From: ECT2AJA-044 sp965658225
GTDB lineage: Bacteria; Bacteroidota; Bacteroidia; Flavobacteriales; ECT2AJA-044
Direction of reading: 5' to 3'
Assembly (NCBI GenBank): GCA_965658225.1
Contig: CBFHRK010000004.1
Coordinates: 25,442-89,441, forward strand
DNA: 64,000 nt
Part shown: positions 32,943-41,652 of the stretch, one piece after another
Layout of the letters: each line of letters starts with the position of its first letter
How positions within the stretch are numbered: the stretch's first letter is position 1
Program-made: the position numbers and the translations under genes
Notes under the pieces: model-generated
What the model saw: the letters and a program-made list of their open reading frames with translations, nothing else
What the model was told of the DNA's origin: nothing
Databases searched by the model: none

Positions 32943-33284
32943 ATGAAAAACTTATTATTTACAGCCATCGCATTTCTGGCTTTCACCATTGGAGCACAAG
33001 CACAAGACAAGATCAAAACGGATACTATTTGGGTAAACGGCGTTTGCGGAATGTGCGAAGAGCGCATCGAAAATGCAGCCTATATTCCCGGAGTTAAAAA
33101 AGCCGATTGGAATGTCGACACCCACGAGTTAGTGATTATTTACAAAACGGATAAAACGAATCTCACGGAGATTCAAGAATCTATTGCCGCTGTGGGTCAC
33201 GACACTCGGGACATCAAAGCCACAGCCGAGCAGTACGCTCAAATTCACCATTGCTGTAAATACCGCGATCACGCTCCTCACTAA
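32943..33284 (+). CDS. Exported heavy-metal-associated (HMA) domain protein
   Basis: 113 residues: signal peptide (FLAFTIGAQAQ), then an HMA fold with the metal site GVCGMCEERIENA (a CxxC variant of the copper-chaperone GMTCxxC), followed by the usual beta strands (ELVIIYKTD, VGHDTRD). A His/Cys-rich tail (IHHCCKYRDHAPH) offers a second metal site. It should bind Cu(I) or another soft metal in the periplasm. It ends two bases before the TonB receptor start, so the two are co-translated and may act together in metal uptake. Confidence 0.9.
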   Translation: MKNLLFTAIAFLAFTIGAQAQDKIKTDTIWVNGVCGMCEERIENAAYIPGVKKADWNVDTHELVIIYKTDKTNLTEIQESIAAVGHDTRDIKATAEQYAQIHHCCKYRDHAPH

Positions 33285-33286
33285 AA

Positions 33287-35542
33287 ATGAGACTTCTTAT
33301 TGTGGCGTTACTACTCGGATGGATGACTCCGACCGTAGCGCAAAACCCATTACAGGGAAGGGTAATGGGATCGTATGATGGCGTAAAAGAACCCTTGGCC
33401 GGTGCCAATGTATTTTGGTTGAAGCCGAAATTGGGTACAACCACCGATGACAAGGGTCAATTTATCATCGATCGAACGGCCAAAGCAAAGTTTCTGGTGG
33501 TTCAGTACTTGGGGTTTCAAACGGATACCTTTGAAATAGATCCGAAAAGAACTCAGGTAGAACTCACTTTAAACTCCGCCGAAACTACTCTGAATTCAGT
33601 AGACGTACTTGAAAAAGTAGAAAGCGTTTCTGTCAAATATTTGGATGTGAACCTCACGGAGAATATTTCCGAAAAAGAGCTGTTTAAGGCCGCTTGCTGC
33701 GACCTCTCAGAAAGTTTTGAAACAAACCCAAGTGTAGACGCCAGCTTTACAGATGCCGTTACTGGAACGCGTCAAATTCGGATGCTGGGGCTAGATGGGC
33801 CATACAGCACATATACACGAGGGAATATTCGAACTATGGGCGGACTCGCTTCCGTGTTCGGTTTGGCCCTTATTCCTGGAAGCTGGATTAAATCGATTCA
33901 ACTGACCAAAGGCACTGGATCCGTATTGAACGGATACAGCAGTGTTACCGGGCAAATCAACTATGAACTGCGCGATGCTTCGGACCCCGAAAAGCTGTTT
34001 TTAAACGGATATATAAACGGCGCAGGGCGATTAGAACAAAACCTTGTTTGGTCAAAAAAGCTTTCCGAAAAATGGAGCACAGCATTATTACTCCACGGGC
34101 GCCAGCAATACTTGGAAATTGACCGTAACAATGATGCCTTTTTGGATACGCCCTTTGGAAATCATTTCTTTATCCAGAATACCTGGAAAAGAACGAGTAC
34201 GGACGGACTCCGAACTCAGTTTGGTGTGAAGTACAGTTTATTAGATCAAGTTGCGGGTCAAACCGGATTCAAAGACGCCGAAGCGGGTTCCATGCTTTGG
34301 GGCTTCGATTCTAAAACGGAACGACTCGAAGGATGGTGGAAAGGCGGGTATGTATTAAACGCGTCAAAAGGAAGAAGTTTTGGTTTTCAATCGAGCTTGG
34401 TCTATCACAATCAAACGGCGGCATTTGGTGCGCTTGATAACCCCAATACTGATTGGTCGGGCCAAGAGTTGAGCGGATATGTAAACGGAATTTATGCCAC
34501 CGATTTAAACGCACCAAATCATTCGTTGAAAACGGGGGTGAGTTACGTTTACCATGCTCAAAACGAAATCTATAACGGAACCGAATACGATCGTGCGGAA
34601 CAAATTCCGGGTGTATTTGGCGAATATACCTGGGCCAAGCCCGATCGTTTTTCCATTGTCTTGGGATTGCGGGTTGATCAGCACAATTACTTCGGAACCA
34701 ATGTAAGTCCTCGATTGCATACTCGTTGGGTCTTAAATGAGGACTTAACCTTGCGAGCCAGTGCGGGAAAAGCCTACCGAACGGCCAATATATTTGCCGA
34801 GCACATAGGACTTATGGCGAACAATCGACAGTGGATAATTGCAAGTTCTGATAATACCTTACCCTATGGTCTTGATCAAGAAGAGGCCTGGAATTTCGGG
34901 GCGAGTATTGTTCAGAATTTCGAATGGGATTATAGGCCGGCCACCCTTCGGGTCGATTATTACTATACCGATTTTCAGAACCAAATAGTTACGGATTTAG
35001 ACGCTTCGGCACGCGAGGTACGGTTTTACAATTTAGATGGTCGTTCATTTTCACACAGCTTTCAGGTACAGCTTGATTACGAAGTGGTGCAACGGTTAGA
35101 TGTTCGATTGGCCTACCGATTCTTAGACGTTCAAAGCACTTTTGGGTCGGGGCAATTACCCACCGCTTTTATAAGTCCGCACCGAGCCTTTACGAATCTT
35201 TCGTACCAAACAAGAAAGTATTTTAAGGTCGATTTAACCGTTCAATGGGAAGGAACCAAACGCCTGCCCTATACGGGCGACAACAGTGCTGTTAATCAAA
35301 TTGGCGAGCGCTCTCCTGATTTCGTGCTATTGAATTTGCAGATTGCTAAAGAATGGAAAAACAAAGGTTGGGAAGTATATACGGGCGTGGAGAATTTGAC
35401 CAATTTCAAAATGACGCGACCCATTATTTCTGCGAGTGATCCATTTGACTCGGAATTCGATGCGAGTATGGTATGGGGGCCCGTTCTCGGGCGGATGTTT
35501 TATGCTGGATTCCGGTTCAAACTCCTTCGGGGGGAGTCTTAG
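33287..35542 (+). CDS. TonB-dependent receptor, probably for metal or metal complex
   Basis: 751-residue outer-membrane receptor: signal peptide (TPTVAQ), carboxypeptidase-regulatory-like domain (about 20-105, PLAGANVFWLKPKLGTTTDD), plug (about 110-230, with RQIRMLGLDGPYSTYTRGN) and a 22-strand barrel ending FYAGFRFKLL. The plug starts with an unusual double cysteine (FKAACCDLSESFETNPSVD), which suggests metal binding before passage. It is third in an operon with two small cysteine-rich proteins (HYC_CC_PP and HMA). Copper is the likeliest cargo from these neighbours, but that is inference; it could also take a metallophore. Length is complete. Confidence 0.87.
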   Translation: MRLLIVALLLGWMTPTVAQNPLQGRVMGSYDGVKEPLAGANVFWLKPKLGTTTDDKGQFIIDRTAKAKFLVVQYLGFQTDTFEIDPKRTQVELTLNSAETTLNSVDVLEKVESVSVKYLDVNLTENISEKELFKAACCDLSESFETNPSVDASFTDAVTGTRQIRMLGLDGPYSTYTRGNIRTMGGLASVFGLALIPGSWIKSIQLTKGTGSVLNGYSSVTGQINYELRDASDPEKLFLNGYINGAGRLEQNLVWSKKLSEKWSTALLLHGRQQYLEIDRNNDAFLDTPFGNHFFIQNTWKRTSTDGLRTQFGVKYSLLDQVAGQTGFKDAEAGSMLWGFDSKTERLEGWWKGGYVLNASKGRSFGFQSSLVYHNQTAAFGALDNPNTDWSGQELSGYVNGIYATDLNAPNHSLKTGVSYVYHAQNEIYNGTEYDRAEQIPGVFGEYTWAKPDRFSIVLGLRVDQHNYFGTNVSPRLHTRWVLNEDLTLRASAGKAYRTANIFAEHIGLMANNRQWIIASSDNTLPYGLDQEEAWNFGASIVQNFEWDYRPATLRVDYYYTDFQNQIVTDLDASAREVRFYNLDGRSFSHSFQVQLDYEVVQRLDVRLAYRFLDVQSTFGSGQLPTAFISPHRAFTNLSYQTRKYFKVDLTVQWEGTKRLPYTGDNSAVNQIGERSPDFVLLNLQIAKEWKNKGWEVYTGVENLTNFKMTRPIISASDPFDSEFDASMVWGPVLGRMFYAGFRFKLLRGES

Positions 35543-35618
35543 CTTTGGCTTTAGCTTCAGCTGAGAAAAAGGATAGCATTAGCATTCTAAAAAAGAACGA
35601 TTCCAAGTAATCCTTGAG
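35541..35618 (+). mobile_element. Left edge of IS3 remnant, orfA lost
   Basis: A hexamer-type tract (TTAGCTTTGGCTTTAGCTTC, similar to those at 931-973 and 3169-3196) is directly followed by AGCTGAGAAAAAGGATAGCA, readable as EKKDSISILKKNDSK before a stop, perhaps the last residues of orfA. No helix-turn-helix orfA and no inverted repeat matching the right side are seen. Confidence 0.4.
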
Positions 35619-36581
35619 ATGAAAGGCAAATATCCGAACGTTAGTTTGGTTCGGTTTTGTCGATTACTTGGAGTAACCCCGCAAGCCTATTATCAGCACA
35701 TAAGGAGATTTGAAGAACGAACTCTTGAAGCTTATTTGGTTACAACAGAGGTGCGTTCGATTCGAGAGAACCATCGGCGAATGGGTGTCCGAAAGCTTTA
35801 TGAAAAACTAGAGCCGTTTATGCTGGACCACCAAATCAAGATGGGTAGAGACGCTCTGTTTGCTTTGCTAGCAGAACATAGCTTATTGGTAAGAAGAAGG
35901 CGGAATAGAGTACGTACAACAAACTCAAACCACTGGTTTAGGAAGTATCCTAATTTAATAGAAGGACTGTCTATAGTTCGTAAAAATCAACTTTGGGTAA
36001 GTGATCTTACCTATTGGAAGGCATCGGGAATCAACTACTATGTCTCCTTTGTAAAAGATGCCTACTCTAAGAAGATAGTGGGTTGGCATGTGGCGACAAA
36101 TCTTGAAGCGAAAGAGTCCAGAAAAGCTTTGAGCAAAGCAATCCAAGGCCTAGATAAAAGAGAACAATCCGGAAACAAATTGATTCATCACTCTGATCTT
36201 GGAATCCAGTATTGCAGTAAGGAATATGTACAGCTACTTCAGGATAAGGGTATCGGAATCAGTATGACTCAGAATGGAGACCCACGGGAAAATGCTGTCG
36301 CGGAAAGGATCAACGGTATCCTAAAGAATGAATATTTGTTTGATCTTGAGGTAAAAGACCTCTGCCATGCGCAGCAATTGCTGGATAAAGCGGTGAATCT
36401 TTACAACCAAGAAAGACCTCATTTAAGCATAGGAATGTTGACACCGGAAAAGGTCCACAGCAAGAATATACATCCTGAAAAACTTTGGAAGAACTATTAT
36501 GAAAAGAGAACAACTAATCAACCTATATTAGGACTAACCTTAAACCAACAATCCATTCCAGGAATAAATAAAAACATGTAA
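35619..36581 (+). CDS. IS3-family transposase OrfB
   Basis: 320-residue integrase-type (rve) transposase. The N-terminal HTH_21-like region (ENHRRMGVRKLYEKL) precedes the DDE core: LWVSDLTYWKASGINYYVSF (first Asp), IHHSDLGIQYCSKEYVQL (second Asp) and NAVAERINGILKNEYL (Glu), all three intact. The end (YNQERPHLSIGMLTPE) is typical for IS3/IS150 OrfB. The partner orfA and the left terminal repeat seem missing, so the element is probably immobile on its own. The right end is likely around TAAACTTTTTTTAGGACGAG (36580-36600). It separates two TonB-receptor operons. Confidence 0.88.
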   Translation: MKGKYPNVSLVRFCRLLGVTPQAYYQHIRRFEERTLEAYLVTTEVRSIRENHRRMGVRKLYEKLEPFMLDHQIKMGRDALFALLAEHSLLVRRRRNRVRTTNSNHWFRKYPNLIEGLSIVRKNQLWVSDLTYWKASGINYYVSFVKDAYSKKIVGWHVATNLEAKESRKALSKAIQGLDKREQSGNKLIHHSDLGIQYCSKEYVQLLQDKGIGISMTQNGDPRENAVAERINGILKNEYLFDLEVKDLCHAQQLLDKAVNLYNQERPHLSIGMLTPEKVHSKNIHPEKLWKNYYEKRTTNQPILGLTLNQQSIPGINKNM

Positions 36582-36639
36582 ACTTTTTTTAGGACGAGTC
36601 AGCTCCAGAATCCCCATCAATAAAAATAAGGTCCCTCGG

Positions 36640-37572
36640 CTAAAGCACCACGTCCTTTCGCTCGGCGAGTGTTTTCATATCGAAATGCTTATCGAAGAAT
36701 TCATCGCACCACAGGCAAACGTTTTCCAGCACTTCGGTTCGCGATTTTGCGTATTCCTCGGTAATTCCCAGGCTGAGCCCCATCGTTAATGGGCTGCCTT
36801 CATTAAGCTCTTGAAAAATAGCCGATTTGCTCGCTTTCTGAACTACCTCGCTCACCTTTTCTTTCCGCGCATCGCCCATCGCGTCTTTGGTTCCGGGGCA
36901 ACAAGGGTTTATTGCCCAGAGCTGAATGCTCACCTCCATGGGAACTTCTTTACCGCCAAGAAAACCAATGGCCCCGCTCAGCACACCGCAGGGATTGTGC
37001 TTGGGGTCGCGTTTCCAAACGTTCGTAGTCATCGCGCGGCCACGCGCCCAGTTACCTCCTAACCACATGTCTTCGGTGGCTCCCCAATATCCCCATGTTA
37101 AATCGTTACGAATATGATCGTCTTTACCGATGAGCGGATCTTTATCGCTGCGCACGCCGGCCGATTCAAAGAGCGCTGCGATTTGATCGAGCCGTGCTCC
37201 TTTATGCTTGTGATAGCGGTCAATGCTGGCTATATCAAAACGAGTTACCCCTTTTTCAATCAGGGTGGCTAGGCGACTTTCGTTCAATAAATCACCATTC
37301 GTTTGAAGCATAATTTGGGTTGAATCACCATAGCGCGATTTTACTTTATCCAGGATTGCGTAGAGCTTTTCGCGTTCTGCCAAGGGTTCGCCACCGGAAA
37401 GAATTAAGCGATCCATTTTCTCGGGCAAATTGTCGACAATAGCCAAACAATCTTCCATAGAAATCCTTGTCCCGCGTGGCCCACTCATATTGTAACAGTG
37501 CGCACATTCGTCGTTACACAATTGTGTAAATACCCAATAAACGCTTTCAAAATGATCGAAATTCGATTTCAT
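36640..37572 (-). CDS. Radical SAM protein with SPASM-like C-terminal cysteines
   Basis: 310 residues from the ATG at 37572; the longer frame to 37773 crosses the upstream genes and has no family match. Radical SAM enzymes bind a 4Fe-4S cluster and cleave S-adenosylmethionine. The cluster motif is CNDECAHC (CxxxCxxC), followed by LILSGGEPL, the SAM-binding GGE, and IMLQTNGDLL. The C-terminal half has HNPCGV, NPCCPGTKD and CLWCDE, enough cysteines for one or two auxiliary clusters as in SPASM/twitch maturases. Third gene after a TonB receptor and a 47-residue membrane peptide, eight bases past the peptide stop. This layout suggests peptide or protein modification, but the substrate is unknown. 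Confidence 0.85.
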   Translation of the reverse strand: MKSNFDHFESVYWVFTQLCNDECAHCYNMSGPRGTRISMEDCLAIVDNLPEKMDRLILSGGEPLAEREKLYAILDKVKSRYGDSTQIMLQTNGDLLNESRLATLIEKGVTRFDIASIDRYHKHKGARLDQIAALFESAGVRSDKDPLIGKDDHIRNDLTWGYWGATEDMWLGGNWARGRAMTTNVWKRDPKHNPCGVLSGAIGFLGGKEVPMEVSIQLWAINPCCPGTKDAMGDARKEKVSEVVQKASKSAIFQELNEGSPLTMGLSLGITEEYAKSRTEVLENVCLWCDEFFDKHFDMKTLAERKDVVL

Positions 37573-37580
37573 ACTTGTAG

Positions 37581-37724
37581 TTAATTCGTGGATTCCCACT
37601 TGCGGATTTTCGGAAGTTCTTTTTTCGATTCCCACGGAGAACGCGAACAATACATGTACACCAAGGCGATTCCCGCAAAGAGAAAGAGTAAAAAAACAAA
37701 TCGACGTCCCGATCGTTGGCTCAT
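37581..37724 (-). CDS. 47-residue single-helix membrane peptide
   Basis: Small gene with start ATG at 37724 overlapping the TonB-receptor stop by one base (TAATG) and stop at 37581, eight bases before the radical SAM start. The protein has a basic N-terminus (MSQRSGRR), one membrane helix (about 9-26, FVFLLFLFAGIALVYMY), a cysteine (26) and a polar tail (SRSPWESKKELPKIRKWEST). The tight coupling on both sides and the clean coding-like sequence argue for a real gene. It could anchor or feed the radical SAM enzyme, or be its substrate; I cannot tell which. Confidence 0.7.
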   Translation of the reverse strand: MSQRSGRRFVFLLFLFAGIALVYMYCSRSPWESKKELPKIRKWESTN

Positions 37725-40711
37725 TAAAATAGGTATCGAATTCCAAACTGAAACTGTCGCGGGGGTGCAGCATTTCTACGTACCAAAGTCCCTGAGCTTT
37801 GCGGGCCTACTTGAATTTGGTTGCTCTGCGTTGCATTGTTGCTATATCCGCTCAAGTTTTCTGCATTGAACAAGTTAAATATATCCGCTCGGACTTCCAT
37901 TCGGCCGGCCGATTTAAATGCAAAAACATACTGAATCCCTAAATCAAAGGTGGTGCTCCAAGGCAAACGATCGCTATTCCGGGATTCTCCTGGCGAACGG
38001 TCACTGTTTCCAACATATGCGTCACCAAAAGCGCGTCCATCACCATTCAGGTCGGTAGTTCCATAAAGAGTTGCATCTGGAATTCGATTAATCGGTTGCC
38101 CACTTTGAAAAAGAGTGGCCACCGTAACACTCAATTTATCGGTCGGATACAAATACAAAAGCCCGTTTAAAACATGGGTTCGATCGTTGATGCTCGGACC
38201 CCATTCGTCCTCAAAGTTATTGGCATCCTGTGCTCTAAAGTTGATGTCTTCGGTATTGTTTTCTAGTCGTGACAAGGTATAAGACAAACGGTATCCGTAT
38301 TTATCTTGTCCCTTTTCCTTGACCAAATTCACATTGGCAGCGTAGTACCTCGAGCTTCCGCCCGTTTCAGTCATTATAACTCCGCGCGACGCTCCAAAAA
38401 GCGTATCTCCATCGACCACGGCGTAACTGCCTTCATAAATTGGCACGGGGCGGCTTTCGTCGGCCTCGGCCTGCGGCCGGACCTCCACGTTGCTCGGGTC
38501 AATGGGGTAAGCGGCAGGGTTATTAACATCGCGAACTCGGAATAAATTCTCGGAACGCGTGTGCAATACATCTACGTAAAAAAGCATGTTGCTTTTCACT
38601 TGATACTGATAGCCTAAATTAAATTGGTGGGTGACCGGATTTTGCCATCCGTTCGGATTTAAAATACGTCGTTCATTGCTAAAAATGAGCTCGCGTTGTC
38701 CTTGGAGATCGGCCGCGGGCGGACCTTGCAAATAAGTTACCCCGGCTACATTGGCGCTGAGGTTTCCATCAAAAGTAACGGCCTCGATATCCGTATCCTC
38801 GGGAAGGAGGCCTTGATCAATTAGGCCTTGGATTTGGCGTTTGTAATCAGCCGAAGTACTGCTTTGTTGCAGTGCGTCGCTATAAATAGCATAAATGATT
38901 TTATCGTAAAACATACCGTATCCAAAGCGTACGCTGCTTTTTTCATTGATCCGATAATTGGCATTTACACGGGGAGCGAAATTGTTATAATCGCCGGAAG
39001 AACTCCCCCCTTTCGATAGATTGTCGTAGTCCCACCTTAATCCAACCGTGAGGTTGAGGTTTTCACTCACAGAAATAAGATCCTCCGCATACACGCTAAA
39101 CCTGTTTTGCGTGGCACCAAACGACTTTTGCTGCAACTCCACGCTGTAATTGACCACTTCAACATCGGATGGAATATCGTTTACGTCGAGGGCGGATCCC
39201 ACTCCCGAGCTGTTGAGATCATCGAGCTGCTGCTGTGTAAGAACCACCGTATAGCTCCCATTCGGGTTACCTCCCCCAAATAAACTGTGGTTGCTTGAAA
39301 TAAATTGAGCTCCCGCCTTAATCGTATGTCGATCTTTATACCAGGTGAACTTTTGCTGTGCTTGAACCGTGTTTTCCTCTTGGTCGAATACAAATCCGGG
39401 ATGACCAATCAACGCGATCGTTTGGAAGCTCGGGTCCCATACCTCCACGTTGGGCGATTCGGGATTCACAGGGTTACCGTAATTCCATCGGAAGCGACTG
39501 TATTGAAAGTTGGTTTCTGAAACGAACTGGTCGCCGGTGTATACATTTTTATTTGCGATCAAAAGGGAATTCCGGTTTTGGCCGTAACCGGCCGATGGGA
39601 ACCGCACACCACCCTCGAGTCCGCCCCCTTGTGTTTCGATATACACGTTACCCAGATTCATTCGTATCGACGATCGGAAGTTTCTACTCCAGTAGTGATC
39701 CAGTTTACCGCTTACATAGGTAAACCGATTTTGCCCTGGTACCGTCTCATTAATACCGAGTTCTGGGCTATTCAAAAGATTGTCTTTGAGGTCGAAGGTC
39801 TGCTCTACATTGAGGTAGTAGAAGGTTTTATCTTTTTTCAATGCCCCGCCCAGACCGAATCCAAATTGGTGGCGCTGGAAGCCATCTTGAACGGCATTCC
39901 CCGATAAATCGCGCTGGGCATAGGGTGAGGAGGCATCAATAACGGGTCCTGGTCGCACGGTATAAAAAACCTCTCCTGTGCGGGTATTACTTCCGGATTT
40001 AGTGGTGATGTCGAACACCCCGTTGCCGGTCCAGCCGTATTCCGCCGAATAATTATTGGTATGTACCGTGATGTTATCGACGAAACCAATAGGCACTGCG
40101 AATTTTTGACCGCCCAAGAAGTTCTCGTTATTATCCATACCGTCGATGGTGTAATTGGTATACAAACCGTTTGATCCGTTGATACTTACATTTGGGGCTT
40201 CTGGGTAAAAGCCCGTTGCTTGTGTAACATTGGGTAGTCGATAAAGGGCTCGGGTAACATCGCGCCCTTCAATGGGAATGGTCGCTATTTCCTTGGTGGT
40301 GAGTTCGCTACTCACCTCGGCATTTACTGTGTTTATACGGGCGTTCGACGATTCTGTAACCGTTATTTCATCGAGGCTATACTGTGCCTTTTCGAGTAAG
40401 ATGAGCGTTACGCTCTGAGTTTGATTGGACCGAAGGGCAAAGGATCCGGAATTTGCCGGCAGGTACATTCTGGTTTCAACGGTGGCTACTTTGTAGGTTC
40501 CGGAGGTGGAAAGGCCGCTGAGTTTAATTTTTCCTTGTTCATCGGTTTCTCTTTGCAGCGAGTATCCAATTCCGGCATTGGAAATTTCAACGGTATAGTT
40601 AGAAATGGCCTTCCCGGTGGTTCCCGAAACGATATTGATTTCGAGTCGTGCTTGTGCCCAAGAGGTCAGCGAGCAAGTGAGAATAAAGAATAGAGTATAA
40701 AAACGTCTCAT
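37724..40711 (-). CDS. Oar-like TonB-dependent receptor
   Basis: 995-residue outer-membrane protein: signal peptide (CSLTSWAQ), carboxypeptidase-regulatory-like domain (about 20-105), plug (about 115-240, ATIPIEGRDVTRALYRLPNV and SINGSNGLYTNYTIDGMDNN) and a barrel whose end is RQFQFGIRYLF. The EGRDVT and YTIDGMDNN phrases fit the Oar/TonB group of long receptors that move proteins or peptides rather than small chelates. First gene of a unit with the 47-residue peptide and the radical SAM protein. A ComF gene lies upstream in the same direction, 156 bases away. Confidence 0.88.
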   Translation of the reverse strand: MRRFYTLFFILTCSLTSWAQARLEINIVSGTTGKAISNYTVEISNAGIGYSLQRETDEQGKIKLSGLSTSGTYKVATVETRMYLPANSGSFALRSNQTQSVTLILLEKAQYSLDEITVTESSNARINTVNAEVSSELTTKEIATIPIEGRDVTRALYRLPNVTQATGFYPEAPNVSINGSNGLYTNYTIDGMDNNENFLGGQKFAVPIGFVDNITVHTNNYSAEYGWTGNGVFDITTKSGSNTRTGEVFYTVRPGPVIDASSPYAQRDLSGNAVQDGFQRHQFGFGLGGALKKDKTFYYLNVEQTFDLKDNLLNSPELGINETVPGQNRFTYVSGKLDHYWSRNFRSSIRMNLGNVYIETQGGGLEGGVRFPSAGYGQNRNSLLIANKNVYTGDQFVSETNFQYSRFRWNYGNPVNPESPNVEVWDPSFQTIALIGHPGFVFDQEENTVQAQQKFTWYKDRHTIKAGAQFISSNHSLFGGGNPNGSYTVVLTQQQLDDLNSSGVGSALDVNDIPSDVEVVNYSVELQQKSFGATQNRFSVYAEDLISVSENLNLTVGLRWDYDNLSKGGSSSGDYNNFAPRVNANYRINEKSSVRFGYGMFYDKIIYAIYSDALQQSSTSADYKRQIQGLIDQGLLPEDTDIEAVTFDGNLSANVAGVTYLQGPPAADLQGQRELIFSNERRILNPNGWQNPVTHQFNLGYQYQVKSNMLFYVDVLHTRSENLFRVRDVNNPAAYPIDPSNVEVRPQAEADESRPVPIYEGSYAVVDGDTLFGASRGVIMTETGGSSRYYAANVNLVKEKGQDKYGYRLSYTLSRLENNTEDINFRAQDANNFEDEWGPSINDRTHVLNGLLYLYPTDKLSVTVATLFQSGQPINRIPDATLYGTTDLNGDGRAFGDAYVGNSDRSPGESRNSDRLPWSTTFDLGIQYVFAFKSAGRMEVRADIFNLFNAENLSGYSNNATQSNQIQVGPQSSGTLVRRNAAPPRQFQFGIRYLF

Positions 40712-40867
40712 GAAGGTTTCTTTGTGGCGCCTAATTTACGCAACAAGAATACGTTTTGTGGTGACAAAATTACGTCGGCTAATTGACCATGTTGAATTAG
40801 TTAGCCATTTCGTTCGGGAATGGGTTGCCTTAAACTCTGGGCCTCACGGCCCGATGCAAAAAAGCCC

Positions 40868-41566
40868 CTATTTTTTCATCGCCCAGGCCAATGCGTAGAT
40901 CCCTACTTCCGCCTGCGGCGGGATTGCCAATAGAGCACTTTCCAAAGTAGACCCCGTAGTCACCACATCGTCGACCAAAGCAATACTTTTTGGAATATCG
41001 ACCCCCTTTTTTAGCCGGAAAACCCCTTCCACATTTTGCATCCGCTCCAAAGCATTTTTGTTCGTTTGCGTACTCGTTTTACGCGTTCGCTCTAAGCCAT
41101 TCCATACCGGTATTCCCAAGGCCTGCGAAATGCCAATGGCAATTTCTTCGGCCTGATTGTACCCCCTCTTTCGTTCTTTGCTCGGGTGCAGTGGAATCGG
41201 ACAAAGCGCATCGGGCCGTGAGGCCCCTTTCGCTAATTGCAACCCAAACTCAAAACCAAATTCCTGGGCAGCACCTGTGCGATGAGCATACTTAATGGCG
41301 TGCAGAACCTCATGGCTAGGACCTTCGGAATCAAAATACCAGAATGCGGAAGCAAACGTTATAGGAACGCGACCGTAGAACAATTGCAGCAGTTCATTGC
41401 GAGCTGTTTGAAAGTGATCTGTGTAATTTAAACGAGTACGACAATGTGTGCATACGTGCCTTTCTCCTTCATCGAGAACAAGCGAACAGTGCAAACAATG
41501 ATCTGGGAAAAGTACGTATCCTAGGCTACGTAGACCTTTGCGGATGAAACGTGAGTAGTGCATCAT
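40868..41566 (-). CDS. comF: ComF family phosphoribosyltransferase-like protein
   Basis: 232 residues from the ATG at 41566 (a second ATG follows directly); the longer frame lacks family match. The N-terminal zinc-finger (PDHCLHCSLVLDEGERHVCTHC) and the phosphoribosyltransferase loop IALVDDVVTTGSTLE with RKTSTQTNKNALERMQNV are typical. ComF is needed for DNA uptake during natural transformation, and related proteins occur in non-competent bacteria. Single-gene unit; a divergent promoter for the coiled-coil gene overlaps its 5' flank. A GC-rich hairpin sits in the coding part (41208-41226) and another just past the stop (40839-40857). Confidence 0.92.
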   Translation of the reverse strand: MMHYSRFIRKGLRSLGYVLFPDHCLHCSLVLDEGERHVCTHCRTRLNYTDHFQTARNELLQLFYGRVPITFASAFWYFDSEGPSHEVLHAIKYAHRTGAAQEFGFEFGLQLAKGASRPDALCPIPLHPSKERKRGYNQAEEIAIGISQALGIPVWNGLERTRKTSTQTNKNALERMQNVEGVFRLKKGVDIPKSIALVDDVVTTGSTLESALLAIPPQAEVGIYALAWAMKK

Positions 41567-41580
41567 TGAAACAATATTAA

Positions 41581-41610
41581 TTGCAGAGTTCCAAGGACGC
41601 CGTATCTTTG
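41581..41610 (+). promoter_or_regulatory. Bacteroidota promoter of the coiled-coil gene
   Basis: TTG (41581-41583), exactly 19 bases, TATCTTTG (41603-41610). A perfect fit to the consensus. The ATG follows 42 bases later with a 5' leader TAACCAATTTAACTAAAAAA. Confidence 0.85.
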
Positions 41611-41652
41611 TCGCCATCAACGACTTAACCAATTTAACTAAAAAAGTCTTTT

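Noticed and set aside
36640..37773. Longer 377-residue start for the radical SAM protein
   Set aside because: The extra 67 residues are the out-of-frame reading of the 47-residue gene and the TonB receptor end.
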